The notes under the pieces: model-generated
What the model was told of the DNA's origin: nothing
The model's input: the letters and a program-made list of their open reading frames with translations, nothing else
The model's database searches: none
Shown: positions 22,856 to 23,769 of the stretch, in pieces
Layout of the letters: each line of letters begins with the position of its first letter
How positions within the stretch are numbered: position 1 is the stretch's first letter
Program-made: the position numbers and the translations under genes
Origin: an uncultured Campylobacter sp.
Lineage (GTDB): Bacteria > Campylobacterota > Campylobacteria > Campylobacterales > Campylobacteraceae
Direction: 5' to 3'
Assembly (NCBI RefSeq): GCF_938017705.1
Contig: NZ_CALIIS010000119.1
Span: 1-23,769 of the forward strand
Length of the DNA stretch: 23,769 nucleotides

Positions 22856-23596
22856 ATGCCTTGGATGTTAGATTCGATTTTATCAAAGGTACGGGATAGA
22901 AATATTACTAGAAAGAGCAGTGAAACCAATGCGACTTTTGGTATTACTACTTTTAACAGTAAAAGCGTGTATTTTTGGCAAATGGATCAAAACGCGACCC
23001 TTAAGAAAGAGTATGAAGAGCATTTGGCTAAAGAAAGAGACTTTTGCACCGATTTTTACGACGATCTGTTTAAATGGAAAAATATAAGCGCTATCCGCCC
23101 TGTAGTTAACGATAGCATAGATTATAATGATCCTGAGCTAAAGCAAAATATGAGTGATTGTTGGTATATGGATATGAATAGAACGGTTCAAGTAGGGTAT
23201 CGTGGCAGAGGTTTCACTTTGTATAAGATCGGCGATCATAGGCTTTTATATATAATGTTCTATAAGTATGCGGAATATAACGTATCGAACAATCTTGCTA
23301 AAAATTTAGCCTATATTTTAGATATCAAAGAGTGTACCAAAGCTATAAGGGATTTTAATTATGATCCGTATAAAAGTAGGATTCATCTAGAAAATTATAG
23401 AAATTATGTGGAAGGCGTTTATTTTAGACCCATTTTTTATGAAGATAGATACTACGCGTTGGATATTGAGAGAAATCTTCCTGGCTTGGGCTTCGGCTTT
23501 ACTATAAGGCTTAAGGAGATTAAAGATAGTAAGTTGGAGACTAAATGTGAAATATCGTATCTGATAGATAAAAAGAAATTTTTTACTAAGGAGTAA
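22856..23596 (+). CDS. Unknown sequon-rich exported protein (5' frameshift)
   Basis: I do not recognise the family. The open frame from ATG 22856 gives 246 residues, but no ribosome site precedes it; the true gene probably began at 22761. The protein is rich in Tyr, Asp, Asn and Arg, with four cysteines (including C64, C102 and C160), consistent with disulphides outside the cytoplasm. It carries five D/E-X-N-X-S/T sequons (N16 DRNIT, N25 ETNAT, N46 DQNAT, N108 DMNRT, N142 EYNVS). Two more (DANDT, DTNNT) lie in the upstream stretch that is coding only if the frameshift is repaired. These are targets of the Campylobacter Pgl N-glycosylation system. The DNA is AT-richer than its neighbours and poor in RAATTY words, suggesting acquired accessory DNA. 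Confidence 0.65.
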   Translation: MPWMLDSILSKVRDRNITRKSSETNATFGITTFNSKSVYFWQMDQNATLKKEYEEHLAKERDFCTDFYDDLFKWKNISAIRPVVNDSIDYNDPELKQNMSDCWYMDMNRTVQVGYRGRGFTLYKIGDHRLLYIMFYKYAEYNVSNNLAKNLAYILDIKECTKAIRDFNYDPYKSRIHLENYRNYVEGVYFRPIFYEDRYYALDIERNLPGLGFGFTIRLKEIKDSKLETKCEISYLIDKKKFFTKE

Positions 23597-23599
23597 ATC

Positions 23600-23638
23600 A
23601 TGCAAACGCATTCAGTTGGTTCGAGAGATACCCAATAA
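23600..23638 (+). CDS. 12-codon ORF with strong ribosome site, possibly a broken small gene
   Basis: AAGGAG is well placed upstream of ATG 23600, but the frame encodes only MQTHSVGSRDTQ. The +2 frame from 23602 reads ANAFSWFERYPIIYKASKKV and ends at TGA 23668-23670, overlapping a TTG start of the next small ORF. Restoring one G after the ATG (ATGGCA) would give a 24-codon gene. Both lesions near this end are explained by loss of one G from GG, so sequence error should be considered. Whether anything here is translated is uncertain. Confidence 0.25.
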   Translation: MQTHSVGSRDTQ

Positions 23639-23666
23639 TCTATAAAGCATCTAAAAAGGTAACGAT

Positions 23667-23765
23667 TTGAAAAAACTACTTAGAAATTTTATGATTTTTG
23701 TAGGGTTTATCTTTATGTTATACACCTCTTATTTCCTATATTTTTATTCCAAAAAAGCCTTATAG
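23667..23765 (+). CDS. Putative 32-residue single-span membrane peptide
   Basis: From TTG 23667 the frame encodes KKLLRNFMIFVGFIFMLYTS, continues as a hydrophobic Tyr/Phe-rich segment and ends KKAL at TAG 23763-23765. This is one membrane span with Lys/Arg at both ends. AAAAAGG lies about 8 nt upstream, and the TTG overlaps the TGA of the +2 frame described above. It follows the sequon-rich protein gene, so the set could be a small accessory operon. There is no homologue I recognise; tiny size keeps confidence low. Confidence 0.35.
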   Translation: MKKLLRNFMIFVGFIFMLYTSYFLYFYSKKAL

Positions 23766-23769
23766 TAAA

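Noticed and set aside
22824..22871. 15-residue peptide MQTIRTILLLLCLGC starting right after the TAG at 22821
   Set aside because: It mimics a lipobox but stops immediately after the Cys; it lies in the out-of-frame part of the disrupted gene and is best explained as chance.

Overview
The window looks like chromosomal DNA of a Campylobacter with unusually high GC for the genus. A C. gracilis / rectus / showae-like species is my inference from gene content, base composition and the ubiquitous AAATTT-type words; no rRNA or other decisive marker is present. The centre of the window keeps a gene order that I recall from C. jejuni (Cj0839c to Cj0847): small CxxC protein, fbp, mobB, lipoprotein, slt, YggT, gltX, membrane metallophosphoesterase, psd. 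Here it is interrupted by an unknown gene, a small membrane protein, mscL and a Crp/Fnr-type regulator.

Layout. 1-1340: tRNA-Lys(CUU) and a SYLF-domain secreted protein, both minus strand, each followed by a hairpin. 1341-4717: M23 peptidase, a RusA-like protein with a huge low-complexity middle, and an Ogt-type DNA repair methyltransferase. 4718-5779: 1.06 kb spacer. 5780-7570: LysE-family exporter and dapE (minus-strand pair: lysine export plus DAP/lysine synthesis). 7571-8682: 1.1 kb spacer. 8683-10239: mobB-fbp-small protein operon (minus). 10339-11810: lipoprotein and unknown protein (plus). 11811-12207: spacer. 12208-15979: small membrane protein, then the overlapping minus-strand operon gltX-YggT-slt. 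16094-19345: mscL, regulator, phosphoesterase, psd (plus, tightly packed). 19428-22545: pseudopilin and priA. 22546-23769: an AT-richer accessory segment with a sequon-rich exported protein whose signal peptide is out of frame, plus tiny ORFs.

The most interesting pattern is DNA-level. The hexamer RAATTY (mainly AAATTT, AAATTC, GAATTC) is packed at about one per 27-40 bp in the three long spacers and in low-complexity insertions inside priA and the RusA-like gene, but is much sparser in the conserved priA helicase core and in the accessory gene at the right end. RAATTY is, from established knowledge, the C. jejuni CtsM methylation site reported to mark DNA for natural transformation. These spacers and insertions may therefore be carriers of an uptake or self-recognition word (inference). 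The insertions make PriA about 265 residues and Psd about 87 residues longer than expected, without visible damage to their catalytic motifs.

A second notable item is the right-end protein, which carries seven D/E-X-N-X-S/T bacterial N-glycosylation sequons. Two of them lie in the stretch that only becomes coding if an apparent single-base loss in the signal-peptide region is repaired.
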